Positions 45,833 to 59,694 are shown, numbered from the stretch's first letter. The stretch: 64,000 bases of DNA from Nomia melanderi (GCF_051020985.1 NC_135007.1:15465501-15529500); one strand, 5' to 3'. The notes: generated from the sequence alone by a model not told the origin. Numbers and translations: made by a program.

Positions 45833-46068
45833 TCAACCCTTAGCTCTCCAGATGGTTTCGTAATCTACCAGCAACTGCACCTAATTTTCATAGCATCTAG
45901 TAAAAATGAAAGATGTTGTAACATTCCTTCTATCTTTTACTTTCCTTCTCAGTACAAAATTTGGATGTATGGAAAATCTAATAATTTTAGAGTAGTTTCT
46001 TCGATTCATTAAAATATTCAATATTACAACTGGTGCAATATTGGAGCCTACAGAGTTCAAAGGGTTAA
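45833..46068 (+). mobile_element. Family B TTAA element
   Basis: It starts TCAACCCTTAGCTCTCCAGATGG and ends GAGTTCAAAGGGTTAA. It contains GGTGCAATATTGGAGCC near the right end. Left flank TCAA, right flank TTAA. Confidence 0.75.
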
Positions 46069-49000
46069 GTGTGAAATTATATTTTTGGTGAAACTAAACA
46101 AACCAGTTCAACAACCTTATTACCCTATCACTGTAAGAAGTAGGGTTCGAGCGTGAATCGCGAGTTGCAAAGAGAAGCGACGATTAATCTAGCGAACACA
46201 TATGATCCCATGTATCAACGCAGATGATGTTGGATGCGTCTGGTTTCATGTGTTTGGAGAAACTATGGAGACTGGTCCTAGCACAGTGGACGACGATGGA
46301 AGATCAGGGCCGGCGAGTTCCACGCGACATCGAGACATCTCGTGTCTTCTAAATTTAGACGCATCCCTTCGTCTCCTCTATTTTTCCTTGATTCTATGTA
46401 ATCCCTATCTGTCAACGCCGCAACAGGCAAGCATTACGCGCGAGTACGAAGCTGCCAGGGCTCACGGACGCGCCGCCTATAGTCGAGCTGCTCGTTGCAC
46501 AGGGTTTCCGCGTGTCCCTCGCCCAGCCCGAACACCAGGAACGATACGAAACGACAGCGATTCGATAGGATAATTGTGATTAAACGTAATTATCGGCGCA
46601 CGAACAGCCCATTACAATTCACTTTGGCGCTGCCCGGGGTTCGCGGGACCGTGGAAGAAAGGAACGTCGGCCGAAGATGCGGGCGAAAATAGGCGCGCCC
46701 CGGATTATCGAGTTAAAGACGAGACGCACGCGAGTGTTACGCGTTGCCGGCGATAGAAGGAATCACTTTGCACTGTAATTTCGATGATTGTAGATAAGAC
46801 ACGCGATTCGCGGTTTTTCGAAAACGAACGAGAGGAGTCCCGGACGACGGCGCCGCATGCTATTAAGCTCGCGAGCGCGATGCACGCGGCCGATCCTCCT
46901 CTCGTTTCTTCGCTCCTCCGGCCTCGGCTCCCCCGGGGCTTCGGCTCGATTCTCCTTACCGTGCCACGGAGGACAAACAATGCCAGGGCGATCGACCGCC
47001 GCCTACCGTCCCAGTTTTAATTGATATTTCGTCGGCGGCGGGGCCCATTGTTTCCTCCGTTTCCATTATCGACACCTTTGTGCTCCGCCGATACGGGCCA
47101 AACGTCATTTTCGCCGCCGACACCGCACCTGCCCCCCTCGCGCCCCGTCGCCGGCCATCTTATTTGTCGAGTCATTACGAAAAGAGAGATATGTATGATG
47201 TGTATACGTATACCTGCCGAGATCCACCGTCCGCCGCATCATTGCAGCGAACTACCGACGTCGAACGAAAGGAGAATACGGGGTGTACTGTCTTGCTCCG
47301 ATGGGAACCCGGGATACGTGGAAAAGGGGAGGATTCTTTGGTTGCTATCGTTCTCTCGAGAAGCGACTCGGAGTCCGAGATGCGTTGAATTGTGGGAAAT
47401 CGAGGAGGTCGATTAAATGGAACGCGTTGAACCTTCATTAAAGATTAATTCTGTATTCGGGAATTGCCAGTTAACCCTCTGTTAACACTTTGCCACGTAA
47501 ACACTCGTCAAAACTCACATGCACTCGAAACAGTTTTCTCTATTAACCAGAAACTGAGAAATCAACATTCTTCTTAATAATTGCTCCATTATCTTCCTTA
47601 TACCTTATATATCCAATAAAATTCGGTGCGTTCGATACGTCATGAAAGAAATTAATTTCCACGTTTCTGTATAATGTCATCCGAATTGGTGACGTGGCAG
47701 TCAAATTATTAAATAAAGATTTATCGAACATTTCCTAATATTCATCAGAACAAATCGAATTCCTCGTTCGCCAGTTTGTTCCTAATTTTCTACAAATTCG
47801 AATCGCGTCTACTTATGAAGCACACTTCTAACGACAAGCGTCAATTTTCCACGTAGTACGATGCAAATAAGTCAAGAGTCACTACGAAGCAACCTAAAAC
47901 CTCGAATACGCTCCGCAGGATCATCCCCTATCTAATAATCCCGATGATCTCGCGACGCAACCGGTCGCCGTCCATTTTCCCCGGTGGATTCCCAGAACCC
48001 GGCATCTGCATCGTACCCAATTCCCAGAAACCACCGGGCAATTTAGCGTCGATTGTCCAGCGACGATACTCGGCGCTCGTCCCGTCGATTGGAAAGTGCA
48101 ACGAGGGTTTAGAAGTCGCCGCGGCGCGGCTGATCGCAGCGTTACGATTAAACCGGCGCACAGATGCAGCTTCGGCTTCGCCGGAGTTGTTCCGCGAGGA
48201 GAGAGGCAAAGAAAGAAAAAAAGGAACCCCGTCCCGGAAAATCAGGAAGACGCGGAACTCGAAGGGGGAGCGACGGTGATTAGCGGCCGAGTAAATACGC
48301 GGGACGCGCGATAACGCGGCCCAGTCGCGGGAGGTTAAGTCCCGCGATACTGCCGATAACCCTATCTGGCGGAGCACGGTAAATCATAAGCTTGGCTCGT
48401 GGTTAGCGGGCCCTCGGTATTTACCGTCCACGGTCGCCGTGAAAAAATCCCGCCGAACACACCGTGGCCTCTGCTCGCCAGCGAATAACATTTTTTAATC
48501 GGGGACACGCCGCGTGGCTCGCTCGCTCGCTCGCTTACTCGCTAGCTCGTTCGCTTCGTTCCTCCTTTCCCACGGGTAATTCCGACTCTTCAAAACGGCC
48601 GGTCGTCTCTCTCGCTCCTCTCCTTCCGCGGCAAGGCTTCCTCTCTCTCTCTCGCTCGTTCCCTTTCGCGTTTCACTCGATTTTCCCCGTTTAATCTACC
48701 CCGTAACGGCACTCGTAATTGGCAGGGGGTGCGTTAAAATCTCATAGGGAAGCGCGCCGCTTTCTTCTTTTCCTCGTTTTTCGTTACAGTTTTTTGCGCG
48801 TGTCACTTCCGTTGACCTTGGCTCTCTGGGTCGGAGTTCGACGCGGCTCGCGAACGAGGGTTGAGGGAGTGCACGGGAAACTTCACTCGGGTTCTCATTG
48901 TGCAGGATGCGATTGATTTCTCTGGTGTGATAGCTGTTTAATCTAGTTGTTATTCTTTCAATATGGCGACACGGTGCATCTAGAAACAATTCTGTTTTCT

Positions 49001-50140
49001 CGATGGTTTCTTGTATCGTTACATTGTTGTCGCAACGTTACAATGTATACTTCAATGATAAAAGAAATCAGAAATTGCAGGAGTTAATCGAGTGAACGGT
49101 AGTAACTTATTTAGGTATCACCAGTAACGGAATTCATTTGCGAGCAATACACTCTGAAAACAACCTCTTGATTCATTCGACTCAAGAATTCAATCCACCC
49201 TTAAATCCCCGATGAAGCGCAAACGCCTGCTACAGAAAGCGTCCCGCGAAGTCCCGTCGGTTGTCTCCGACGCGAGTAGTCCGCGTAAATCAGCGCGCCA
49301 CGGAGCTCGTCAAAGTAACCGAGAGTAAGCAAAGTTTTTGAAGCTAGCCCGAGGCGCGGCCGTCCGTTGGACGGCTCTCGGCCACCTTCCATCTGGGAGC
49401 CACCGACGACAAACCGAGTCGCCATTAGTCACGTGTACGAAGGAGGGAGCCGGGGGTAACTCGGCAATTACCGCGAGCATTAATCTACCCGGTGTGCTGA
49501 TTATTAAGGCGACGACAATAAGAGTAAAGCCGAATGAAACCGACGGCGGCTGCGGCAGCGGCAGCGGCGGCCGAAGGAGCGGACCGTATCGCCGCGGGAA
49601 CTGGCGAGTTAATTGTTGCACTCTATATGCTAAACGCGGCGTGTGCGATATCGCGAGCGAGTTATGGGACGGTCGCCGCCTCCGTCATGCGAGCGAACCG
49701 TCGAATCGCTTATCTCGCCGCTGCTCGCGGCCCGCTCCGGCCCGGCCTCAGCGGGTCCCGAATTAATTAATCCGCCGAATTTCGTTTTTCGCCGGGGCCC
49801 GCGCCGCGGACGGAAGCGGCGGACGGACGTCGAGCACGCCCCGCGCGGAATTAAGATCGCGGACGTCCCTCGAGGTAGCCGAGAGCCAGCTTCTCGCTTC
49901 GTGCGCGCCCGTAATTTCGCTGCGAGACTTTCTCCGCTCTGCCTTATCGTTCAACGTCGTCGTCCAAGTCTCGGCGCGCAGAGCTTGTCACGGCTGGACC
50001 CGCGGTAACTTCGGTACCGAGGACTTCCGTTTGGTAGTAAGCTTTCCGACTGTTTTCCAGGGAACGTAGGAACTGAGAAATTTTCATTTGTGTTTTACGA
50101 GTTGTGGGATAGTCTTCGCGAAGGGAAAACCCTGGTCGTC
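46069..50140. other. Intergenic stretch
   Basis: Isolated TTAA-type left ends occur at 47471 (TTAACCCTCTG) and 47482 (TTAACACTTTGCCACGTAAACACTCG, H-like) without clear partners. CpG-rich parts are 46440-47120, 47940-48700 and 49200-50000. A GCTC repeat lies at 48518-48556. Frames up to 149 codons are compositional. Confidence 0.45.
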
Positions 50141-50420
50141 TTAACACTTTACCGGTTGTCAGGTACACGTGACTTCTTTTCATCAGCTGTTATGGGCCGC
50201 TGTCACGTACGCGTGATTATTATTTCGATGATTGTACAGGAATACATATCGATGCTATTTTTAGAGAAACAATTGCTTCTGTTCTCCCTTCCCAATTTAC
50301 CAGATCTTTTGTTAGTCTTTTAAGCAGATGCTTCTTCTGTTTGAAACTTTTGCTGCCTTCCTGCGTCATACTCGCCAACCTAACGGCGATGCGATAAATC
50401 TGCGGCCGGCAAAGTGTTAA
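50141..50420 (+). mobile_element. Family H TTAA element
   Basis: The left end is TTAACACTTTACCGG and the right end CCGGCAAAGTGTTAA, inverted with one mismatch, with TTAA on both sides. Inside the left end are GTCAGGTACACGTGAC and TCACGTACGCGTGA, the second a near-palindrome. It is 280 bp with no transposase-like frame. Confidence 0.65.
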
Positions 50421-51527
50421 GGGAAAGTCCCAGTGTCTCGAAGCAACGAACACGCTGACAAGGAAGTCCTCGAGCTGAGCCTTAGGGCCTTCTGCAGCCG
50501 AACGAGCATTGCATTGAAGAGAGTGCCATTCTAACGAGGCTTCGCCATTTTATTTGACAAAATCCTGTCTTGTAGAATGACGCTAGTTCCTTTCCAGCTT
50601 TGAACCTTCTGTTGCTTCCGTTCGAAAGAATCAAGAGCTTAATTCCTCTGAATCTACAGATGCTTCGAACAAAAAATTCTCACCGACTTAAACTGTAACG
50701 ATATCAGAAGGACCTAATGTCGCTCGAGAATCGTCCGTCCCCCGGCCTCTTGCGAACGGATGCGACGATCGTCCATCCGCCCGTCTGCGGATGCTCGAGT
50801 GTCAGCAGGCGCGGAAACCGAATTCCATTCGGCGTCACTCAATATTCCATCGAAAAGGAGCACATCGTGCGCCGTAGTTCTTTTGTTTCACGATGCGGGC
50901 GTCGCAGGTGGCAGCCGGTTGCGCAACAAAGCGACGCGCCCGGGGCAATCACGCATCGGGAACAGTGTGTCCCGTGAATCGTTACGCCATAAGGGTAGTA
51001 TCGTGTGTCGGCTCATTGTGCGATCGATAAATCATCCGGGGACAAAATCGGACGCCGATTTTCCCGGCGAGATATACGGGAGGAACCGTGGTACACGTGG
51101 CCGATCGCGTTCGCCGATTAACCGGTTGATTATACGCCTTGCGAAACGAATAAATGCTTATTGCGCCGGGTCCTTCGGGAGCGAGTTACACGGCGCGGCC
51201 GTGTAATTAAAGTAATTACCAGCGGTTCGAATGTTTATATTACTACCGTTATTAATAATTTCCGAGCGACGCACCTCGACGAGTTCGCACCTGCCGCGGG
51301 AACTCGATCTCTCGATCCCCCGGCCGTGATTCTTGCCTGCATTCTCTTCTGGACCGTCTGCTCCCCCCATCCGCCCGTCTGAAAGAACACGTGAATGCCG
51401 TTGTTATTCTGTATTCGTGGAAAAGGAATTTTGGTCATTTTCGGGATCTTTAATTGTGGCTGCAACCCTTACTCGCGAGAAGTACCTATGCTATCTACGC
51501 TGGAATTTTGTAGAATCATTTACTATA
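50421..51527. other. Intergenic stretch
   Basis: Mixed sequence, GC-rich at 50730-51380. No supported feature. Confidence 0.5.
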
Positions 51528-51766
51528 TTAACCCCTTGCATTCGAGAGGTGCCTGTCACTCATCACTTGATTTCATACAGTAAAACTATAAAATTTGATA
51601 CTTAATAGTAAACTTCGTATAATGCACCAATTTGAGGAATATTCAAACAGAATGTGTCCCTCAATTTAAGTGTGATTTCTCGTCGAGTTTCACAAAATAT
51701 CGTCTCTATCTCATCAGAAGACGTTAAGATGTTTCTAATGAAAAACTTCCTAGTGCAAAGGGATAA
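51528..51766 (+). mobile_element. Family A TTAA element
   Basis: It starts TTAACCCCTTGCATTCGAG and ends CTTCCTAGTGCAAAGGG with a mutated flank ATAA. The A blocks cacttgatttcatacag, taaaactataaaatttgatac and aatgaaaaactt are present. It is 239 bp. Confidence 0.7.
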
Positions 51767-51917
51767 TTATTTTCCTTTTTCACGGTTATCCCTACATAGA
51801 GTTACCATTATTCTTTTCTTAATAATCAAAGATCTCCAATGTTCAACATATCTGCAATGTTTTCAGCATAATATTCCGAATTTAAACTCAGCAATGTCAT
51901 CCAACATCTAAGCTCTT

Positions 51918-52170
51918 AATAACTAACAATAACTGCCACATACGACGTATATAAATAACAATCATAGACAAATAGTATTTACGATTATATAGTGTTTATA
52001 GAATAGTTGCAAGGGAAGCAGGTCAATCGAGCAAATCGCCAGCTAATAACTAAAAAAAAGCTGCCACACACGAGGTACATAAATAATAGAATTATAGACA
52101 AATAGTATTTACGGTTATATAGTGTGTATAGAGTCGTAGCGAGTATCGGGAGCAGGACAATCGAGCAAAT
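51918..52170 (+). repeat. Tandem duplication, period about 127 bp
   Basis: Copies start taataactaa at 51918 and 52045 and share ctgccaca, acaaatagtatttacg, ttatatagtgt and caatcgagcaaatc. Confidence 0.8.
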
Positions 52171-55100
52171 CCCCCGGCGGAACGTGCTCCGGCGAGGAGC
52201 GGGGGTGGATCGGCGCGAAGCGTACGACAGTTTAAGCGGAAACGCAAACGCGTGCTGGAGTAGCACAGCGGGTATCGCGTGTAACGCGATATCGGCCGAG
52301 TCGGAGAGATCCTCTTTAGCGGACTAAAGCCACGAACGCGAGGAGAACGACGACGGCGGCGGCAGCGGCGGATCGGGAAACGCGAAATCGCGGTGGCACG
52401 CACCAACGTAACCCAATAGCGCGCGCGTGCGTGCCGGCGCCGCTCGAATTAACCGCTTTTAGATCGGTTTACGGTAAACATCGCGCCCCGAGTAATCGGC
52501 TCCGGCCCGCAGCCGCGCCGGGACACGACCGAGAAAAGAAACCGGCCCCCGCAGGTTTCTCGACTTCTTCATTTCCCGCTTGTCCGATTTTTCTGCTCGA
52601 TCCACCGATTAACGCTTCGGCTACGATAGAATGTTGCGTCAATGCGTGTTTCTGAGACAGCGTATTGAAACCGTTGGAACATTGAATTGAACTGAGTTAA
52701 AGCGATCTGAAATGATCACATTTATATGATGTATTATTGATTGAGGATGTAATTGTTGGATTAGAATGCACTGACGTTAGATCTAAGCGAGCTTTGGTGT
52801 AATTAACGTGGATGAACCAAAGTTTTAGAGGGTCAGTAGTCAAGAGGTTAAGAGATTGACTCTCGTTTACTTTGATCGGATTGTGCTTTCTTTCTTTGAA
52901 ATCGGCGTTGATCTATGATCTATTTGTCTAGTTGTCTGTACAACTATCGAGTGAGATCGATGATGGAAGATCGGAGCGACTGGTAGTCAACTTTTTAACC
53001 TATTCAAGATGAATCAGCGTAGAGCCAAAGAGACGAATGATCGTGGACTTCTATTTTTATTTCTACGATTTATTTGATCTTATTCCGCCTCCGTGGAATT
53101 TTTTCGAAGAAACAGGAGTTCTATGTTTCTCGAGAGTCGGCATTTTGATAGAACCACCGTACTCGGATGGTTCAAGAATTCAAGCAGCAATTGTTTATTC
53201 ATTCCTTCTGCTCGTTACGATTACGATACGAACACGCCGTCCAATCTTGGTTTAGCAACACAGGAGAACAGGAAAATAACGTTTGATATTGCGTCCGCAA
53301 ATGGGATCGTCCCGCAAATGAATAAGTAAATAGCCGGCGAGCGGTGTAATACGGTGGCGGCCATGTTGCTCGCACCGCGCGAGTCCGGAGAAGAATTCGC
53401 GACGAGTCGCTTCGGGCGAACGGAATAGCTTTCAGAATCTGCATTCCCTAACGACCGGAAGACGAATATTAACAGCTCTGCGTCTGGGTTTCGCAGAAAT
53501 TTCCATCGCAAATCGCAGCAATTCCTGCAATCCAATTTATCAAAATGAAAGACACGTTCCCGAAACCAATCCAATCGACATCACCGACGCTCCACACGAG
53601 TCCGGCAGAACCCGAAGGTAAACTATCCTCGAATCGCAGCTGGTATCGGCCGAGCGCAAGAAACAGGCTCGTCCTCGTTACAAACTTAATCAACGCGTCC
53701 ACCGCTGTAATCATCGCGACGAGCAACAAACGCGAGCCTCCCGCGCCAGACGAAGAGCAACGCGCGCGTTGTATCGAGCGAAGAAGAGAGACGAGCGTAC
53801 AGAAAAGCGGCGAGGCGCGGCGGCTGCCGGCCGACAGAGACAACGAGCTCGCCTCGAAAGCCCGCGGAAAGAGGAGCTGCTGGCAGGGGGACAGCGGGAA
53901 CGCCGATAGAGGATGACGAGGCAACGATAATTGCGATCGGAGCCGATCGGCGAAATCCTAATATAACGCGGAAATGCATCGAATATAAGCGGCCGCGCGG
54001 CTAGGTAAGCCGTAAGCCGCCGGTCCTAACGGAGAACGACGTACTAGAAGGGAGGCGAAGCAGATCAAGAGAGCGGCCGCCGTTGGACAGAGGGAGAAAG
54101 GCGAACGGCCGCCGATGGGGGGGCGGATTGGCGGGAGAGAGACGGCGGGAGGGCAGCGGAGCAGGTATAACCTATTGTAATCAATATTAATTACTCGAGA
54201 CAATGGAATCTCATTGGACTCGATCGTTCGAGCGGGCTCGCAACGAGATGGCTGCGGGGAAGCGGCGATATAGGGAAGCTAGATCGGCGGGGCAGAGCGG
54301 CGGCGGCGGCGGCGGCGGCGGCCGGGGTACGGAAGGGGGGAGGTCCAGGTTATGTTTGGTTCTACACGGAGGGCGGTAATGTAACGCGCGCTTACCCGCG
54401 AGTGTGAGCGGGCCAACGCGGCTGCAATACGTACGCGGATTCTCGAGAGCGAGGCACACGGCTCTATGTTGCGGCATAATCTATTGTTGTTGACGTTATG
54501 CGTTGTGCACGCGCAACCCGGGCCTAGGCTCTCTCCTCTCTTTCCGTCCCTCTCACTCCATCCCTCTCTATCTGTCCATCCATCTATCCGTCTATCTGTC
54601 TTTCTCTCACTCTCCGGCTCCCTGTGCGCTGGCTCTCTCACCCCCCTGTTTCGCAGCCCTCTCTGCCTCGATGGCTTCAACGGCTACCATCATCGCAACA
54701 ACCGCCGCCCCGTCACCCTCTTCTCCAGGGGACACCCTCCGCCCTCTCCCTTGCTCGGCCAGCGGTTCTACCTCGTCCTCATCCCTACCAGAACACCGCC
54801 GCCCACACCACCGGTTCCTCCGTCGACTCTCGTCCTCTCTCCGCCGGCCTCTCTAGTTCACCGCACCGGGCAATGGACGGCCGAGAAACGACAACAACGA
54901 GCAACGCTGACAACGCCGACGACAATGCCGTCCGATGGCGAGAGAGCCATCGTCGGTCGCATCGCGCGCGCGGACCTACGGCTCCGCCGGGAGAGCACAC
55001 CAACGAGGCTGCCGGACGGTCGGTCGGCCGGTCGGTCGGGTTCGATCGAAACTCGACGCACGTCGACGCTCCGCTTTCCCGTTACGCGGACACCGGTGTG

Positions 55101-56307
55101 CGGCGGCGGTGGTCCACCTTCCGAGTACATCCTCGTCATTACCGCGATACGTTGTCCCTGGAAATTAGATATTATATTATGGCCGGCCGACCGCGTAGCC
55201 GCTTCGCCGGTTGTTTACGGTCAGCCGGGGCTTTACGGGACGCGATTCTTACCGAGACCGTTCTACGGGGATTTCGATTCGCTTGATTCTTTCGGTTGAC
55301 GGTCGGCGAACTGGATTTTTGCTGGGATTCGGATCGGTCGGTGGATTGATCGCAAGGTTGAAGTTTAGGGGATGCTATGGAGAACGAGTCGGTGGATGGA
55401 AGTCGCTATTTTTGGAGATATTTGGATATTATACAGGTGTAGAGGACCATTTCTATATTCTTCCCTTAGCAATCTAACTTCTTTGCATTCGAGAAGAGTC
55501 GCCAGAATAATAGTTTCATTATCAGACGATTCCGATCTTGAAAATTCAATCGATTCGTTGGAGATTCAATCAGAACTCTCATTTCTCAAGGATAAAGGCA
55601 CAGTTAAATGAATCCGTTAGCAATCTGTAGATCTTGGTCCTCGGAGAACCGCATCGTCACTGATCCCAGCGCGCAAGAGGACGCTGAAGAGGCGTTGTTC
55701 GAGTTGTCGCGGGGACGAATCTATTAGGCGGTTAGCGCCGGCGACAGGGGTGTGATTAGCCGGTTGTGAGAATCGAGGAAAGTCACGATAACACGGTTGC
55801 GGGCCGGGGCGATCGGTAATTATCGAGTATTAATTAATTAACGGGAGCGGGACGGGGTTGCGGGGTTCCCCCGTCCCGAAAAGGCGGTCCCGACGCGTCC
55901 TGCGAAAGTGGCAGGACAACGACGAGACCGGCTGCACGCGGTTTTTGCGTACGTCGTACGGTTCCCCGGCGACGCGGGTGGAAATTAGTTCCCAGAAGGG
56001 ATCGGTTTCGCGTGTCCGCCGCTCATCAGCTCCTCGGTGCGTGCCACGACGTTATTTCTGACCCGGTACACCACCGTTAGGGACCCCGAGGGTTTCCGGT
56101 GCCCGGGGCCACCGCTTTCCGTCAGAGATTCGCCGGATCGGCGGGCAATCGGACCGCAAAGGTGTCGCGTTTTAGCCTCGTGGAGGATGGAAGTCGACTT
56201 TGGTTGCAATCTTTGTTATAAATGTACTTGGATTAAACCTTTGCATGTGATAGGACCATAGGTACCTGACAGGCGAGATTCTAGTACGAAATGATGAAGA
56301 GTAATAC
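52171..56307. other. Intergenic stretch with a CpG-rich core
   Basis: 52180-52600, 53340-55300 and 55680-56160 are GC-rich. A CGG triplet tract lies at 54297-54322, followed by CT-rich sequence at 54526-54660. The longest open frame of the window (54466-55299) lies here and is treated as a low-confidence candidate. AT-rich parts (52640-53340, 55380-55620) hold nothing recognisable. Confidence 0.45.
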
Positions 56308-56498
56308 TTAACCCCTTGTCCTACGAGTGAGACTCCTGAAGATTTTCAACTTGATTCAATATATTACTCAGTTCATTCGAATGCAAAGTAATTATTCCTC
56401 TGTGATCAACTATTATTAAAAGAATATATAGGCGTAATATATGCTTAGAATTTTCCTTTTTCCAATAAACTACTCGAAGTCTACAGTCAAAGGGTGGA
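56308..56498 (+). mobile_element. Family D TTAA element
   Basis: It starts TTAACCCCTTGTCCTACGAG with the D palindrome shortened (ACGAGTGAGACTCCT). D blocks gattcaatatattactcag, caactattatt and taggcgtaatatatgcttag follow. The right end is agtcaaagggtgga, with the final TTAA lost. Confidence 0.7.
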
Positions 56499-57834
56499 AT
56501 ACTCATCCAATCTGTCACTCTATTTCAACGTAGTAGCAAGCGACGATCGAAGTTAAACTCAAATAAAACCAAACATCGGTATCAATTCACAAACGCCATA
56601 AGTCGCAAAGAGTTCCCACAAGCATCCCAATCCGTTCGCGAGTTCCCCAAGAATCGACCCTTCCGCTCGCGACGGAAAACCGCGCGGTATATTAATATTC
56701 CCAAGTCGACCGTCCAATTCCCGGTATCAGCGCGTAAGTATCTCGAAAACTGAATTCCCGGGAGTATTATTTCCCGGGCGTATCGACCGGGCGTAGGGGA
56801 ATCGATTAATCGCCGTTTCCGAAACGCAGAAAAACGAAGGAACGCCGCACGCTCGGCACGGTCAGCCCGGTCACGTAACGTCGGCCCCGGTCATTTTCTA
56901 CCGGCTAGGTGTTTGCAATGTAGAGTCGAACGCCGCCGCTCCACACCCCCACTCCCCCACCCTTCAAGCACGCCGTCGAAAGCCACCCCCGAGTTGGAGC
57001 GAGACCGAGGCGGCGGGTCGAAGGAAAGGCTTTCCTTGTAGCCGGACACCTTCCGGCGCGGTATCGTTTCCGTTTCGGCGGGCCGAGGTTTCAGCACGTA
57101 TTACACCGCGTCATATACCCGCAGACACGTGGCAATTACCCGCGCGGCGATAATCACGGAGAGGTCGTTGAAAAACCGGTAACCGTGGCTGGTATCGTCG
57201 ATGCGGCTCATTAGGGGGCCCCCGACGATCCGGAGGAAGACGGACGCGCTCCGGCGGCGGCAACACAGCCGAGAAACAAAACGGCGAACAAATCCCGGGA
57301 TGATTGAAAAATGAAACGGAGCGCCGAATCGTTGCTTAATTTTTACTTAACCGCCGACCCGCCCGGTAACCTCTCTCAGCCGGAATCGGGGCGAGAATCC
57401 CGGAATATAATTGCCTTTCGCGTGCGTCTACACCACGGCGGAGCGTCCCTTCGCCCGGTGATCGACCCATAAATCCAGATCCACTTTTCGGGAAAATAAC
57501 GATAATTTAGTAATTTGAGGGAGATACTTTTTCACGCCCGCCAGTGAACTTTGTACAGGGGTAATCGTAATTTTCGGTTGATCCGCGGTTCGAGATAGCC
57601 GGACGGCACAGAGGAGAGAGAGGAAGAGAGAGAGAGAGAGAGAGCCTCGGGTCCCCTGTGACCGGCACCAAAGTGGCAGGTGCCAAAGGCTTTCGATTAT
57701 TCCGGCTTTGATCGGCGGAGGACGGAGGGGTGGAGGAAGAGGCACGTAGTAATGGGGTTTCGCTACCTCCACGGTTGCCATATGCCCTCCGCCTAATTTT
57801 TACGGTGTCGAGCCGCTTTTTCTCTCTATCTTTC

Positions 57835-57884
<50 letters not shown>

Positions 57885-58617
57885 GGTACACGCGTATACA
57901 CCTCGGGCGACTTCCCTCGAATTTATAGGTTTTCAGCGCTATTCTCCGCCGCCGCCGCGCACCCCCTCCATCCGCCACGCCAAGAAGAAATTTCAAGAGC
58001 CGAGCAAATTTGCGTTGAAATCCATACCCTCGGATAGTTTATTATCGCTTGGCAACGATCGTCGGCGAAACGACTGCCTTAACTCGGCCGTCTACGAGCG
58101 GCCGAACGGAAAGAAAAAGAGGAGAGAGCCGGAGCCACCGCGCAGGGACCGGAACGGGAGCGGGAGAGAGTAAAGGAGAGAGTTTATCGGCCACTCGGGG
58201 CTTTTCTGTACTCGTCCTTAACCGACCCAGTGGAAACGTTCCACGAAAACCGGGGGTGGGACGCGCTGCGGCCCGGAATCGACGTATCGAGGACTTTGAT
58301 GGCGGCCTCGCTGACCGGTCAGAGTTTCGGCTTCTGCGAGGATTTCCTTCGGGCGTATGCTGTTGCGATTTTATCTTTCCTTTGGTACTCAATTTCGTAA
58401 CGGTGTAATTAATGCATTAACTATGTTAAGTAATTTTAACTTGTAGCGTCGATGTGATTCGTCTAATCGTATTCCGATGTTTCAACTTCTTGTGAATCGA
58501 ATCTCTTAATCTGATTAATCCGATCCTAGTCCAGTGTGTTTAACTTCTTGTTACAGTTTCGATTGTTTCATGAAAAATGACTGTGAGTATCGAAGAATCT
58601 GAGTTGTTGACTTAGGA
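56499..58617. other. Intergenic stretch
   Basis: CpG-rich at 56640-58300 with two GA/CT microsatellites. Overlapping frames without domains. AT-rich from 58380 with no feature. Confidence 0.5.
57818..57882. repeat. (CT)n microsatellite
   Basis: CT repeat with early CTTT interruptions. A shorter (GA)n tract lies at 57612-57642. Confidence 0.9.
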
Positions 58618-59113
58618 TTAACCCTTTGCAGTTGAAAGTTTCTCATTAAATACATTCAACATTTTCTAGATACAGTCGACATCCTTAAGAGAACATACAT
58701 AAGTTCACAAGAAAACTATTTTCTTTCGATGTTTCGTGTATTAACCCTTTGCACTCGAGATGTGACTCTCAGTTACCATCTGATTTGACACAGTAAAACC
58801 ATAGAATCTGATAGTTAATGTTAAACTTTGTACAGTGCCTTAAAATAGAATAAAATAGCTTCGTTCAATATACTGGCGATTTCTCTTGTCACGAAGAAAC
58901 TTGGGAAACACTGCTTCAACCCTTTGTACTCGAGAGGTGACTCTCACTAGTTTTCATACAAAACAACTATAAAATTTAATATTTAATATTATACCTCGTA
59001 CAACGCATCGATTTGAGAAATATTCCTCAACGTAGTTTCACAGAATATCGTCTTTGCCTCGTCGAAAAATGTTAAATACCTCCAGTAAGAAACTTCCGAG
59101 TGCAAAGGGTTAA
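58618..59113 (+). mobile_element. Array of three family A left ends with one right end
   Basis: A-type left tips start at 58618 (TTAACCCTTTGCAGTTG), 58741 (TTAACCCTTTGCACTCGAG) and 58916 (TCAACCCTTTGTACTCGAG). Only the last copy has a clear right end, TTCCGAGTGCAAAGGGTTAA (59110-59113). The copies are stacked head to tail. Confidence 0.65.
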
Positions 59114-59694
59114 GGGAGGGAACGAGGGAACACGGAAACGGCACGCACCCGATCGACGCGACGGATCGACGCGCCGCGCCGCGCCGCGCCGCTTCTTTCC
59201 TAATTGGCTAACTACAGGATCTGATTTCGCCGGTAATCGCATTAGCCCCTGACATGCCATCGGATCGTTCCGAGGCGCGAATTCTCGCACTTCGTTTCCC
59301 GGCCAATTTCTCGCGCCTCTTTGACACCCTCCCCCGGTCTTCCCCCCTTTTTTTCGGCGGGCGCAGCGCGCCCCGTCCGACAGCCGCATTTTTATAGATT
59401 GCGATCTTTATGAAGCTGGAAACGCGCACGCGTGTCGCGTAATTAAAAGAAGTTGATGTCGATAGTGAGTAACGACTCCTCCGAGCACCTTCAAATTGAA
59501 ATTCTATGGGTCCGTTCTTAAGTCCACTGCTCGCGATCCCGCTGATTGCTACCCGTGCAGGAACTAGTCCGCTCTTATCAATTTCCTGGCTATCTGAATC
59601 TGTCGAACACCAATTAACTTAATCCATACTATGTTACATTCTCTTACAGACGCAACTCTTGTAGAACATCGAATCCCATAAACGTTACTCGTCG
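59114..59694. other. Intergenic stretch
   Basis: GC-rich to 59400 with a GCCGC repeat near 59170-59192. No supported feature. Confidence 0.5.

Noticed and set aside
54624..55286. Second and third plus-strand frames overlapping the 54466-55299 frame
   Set aside because: They cannot all be coding. Their co-occurrence argues that openness here is compositional.
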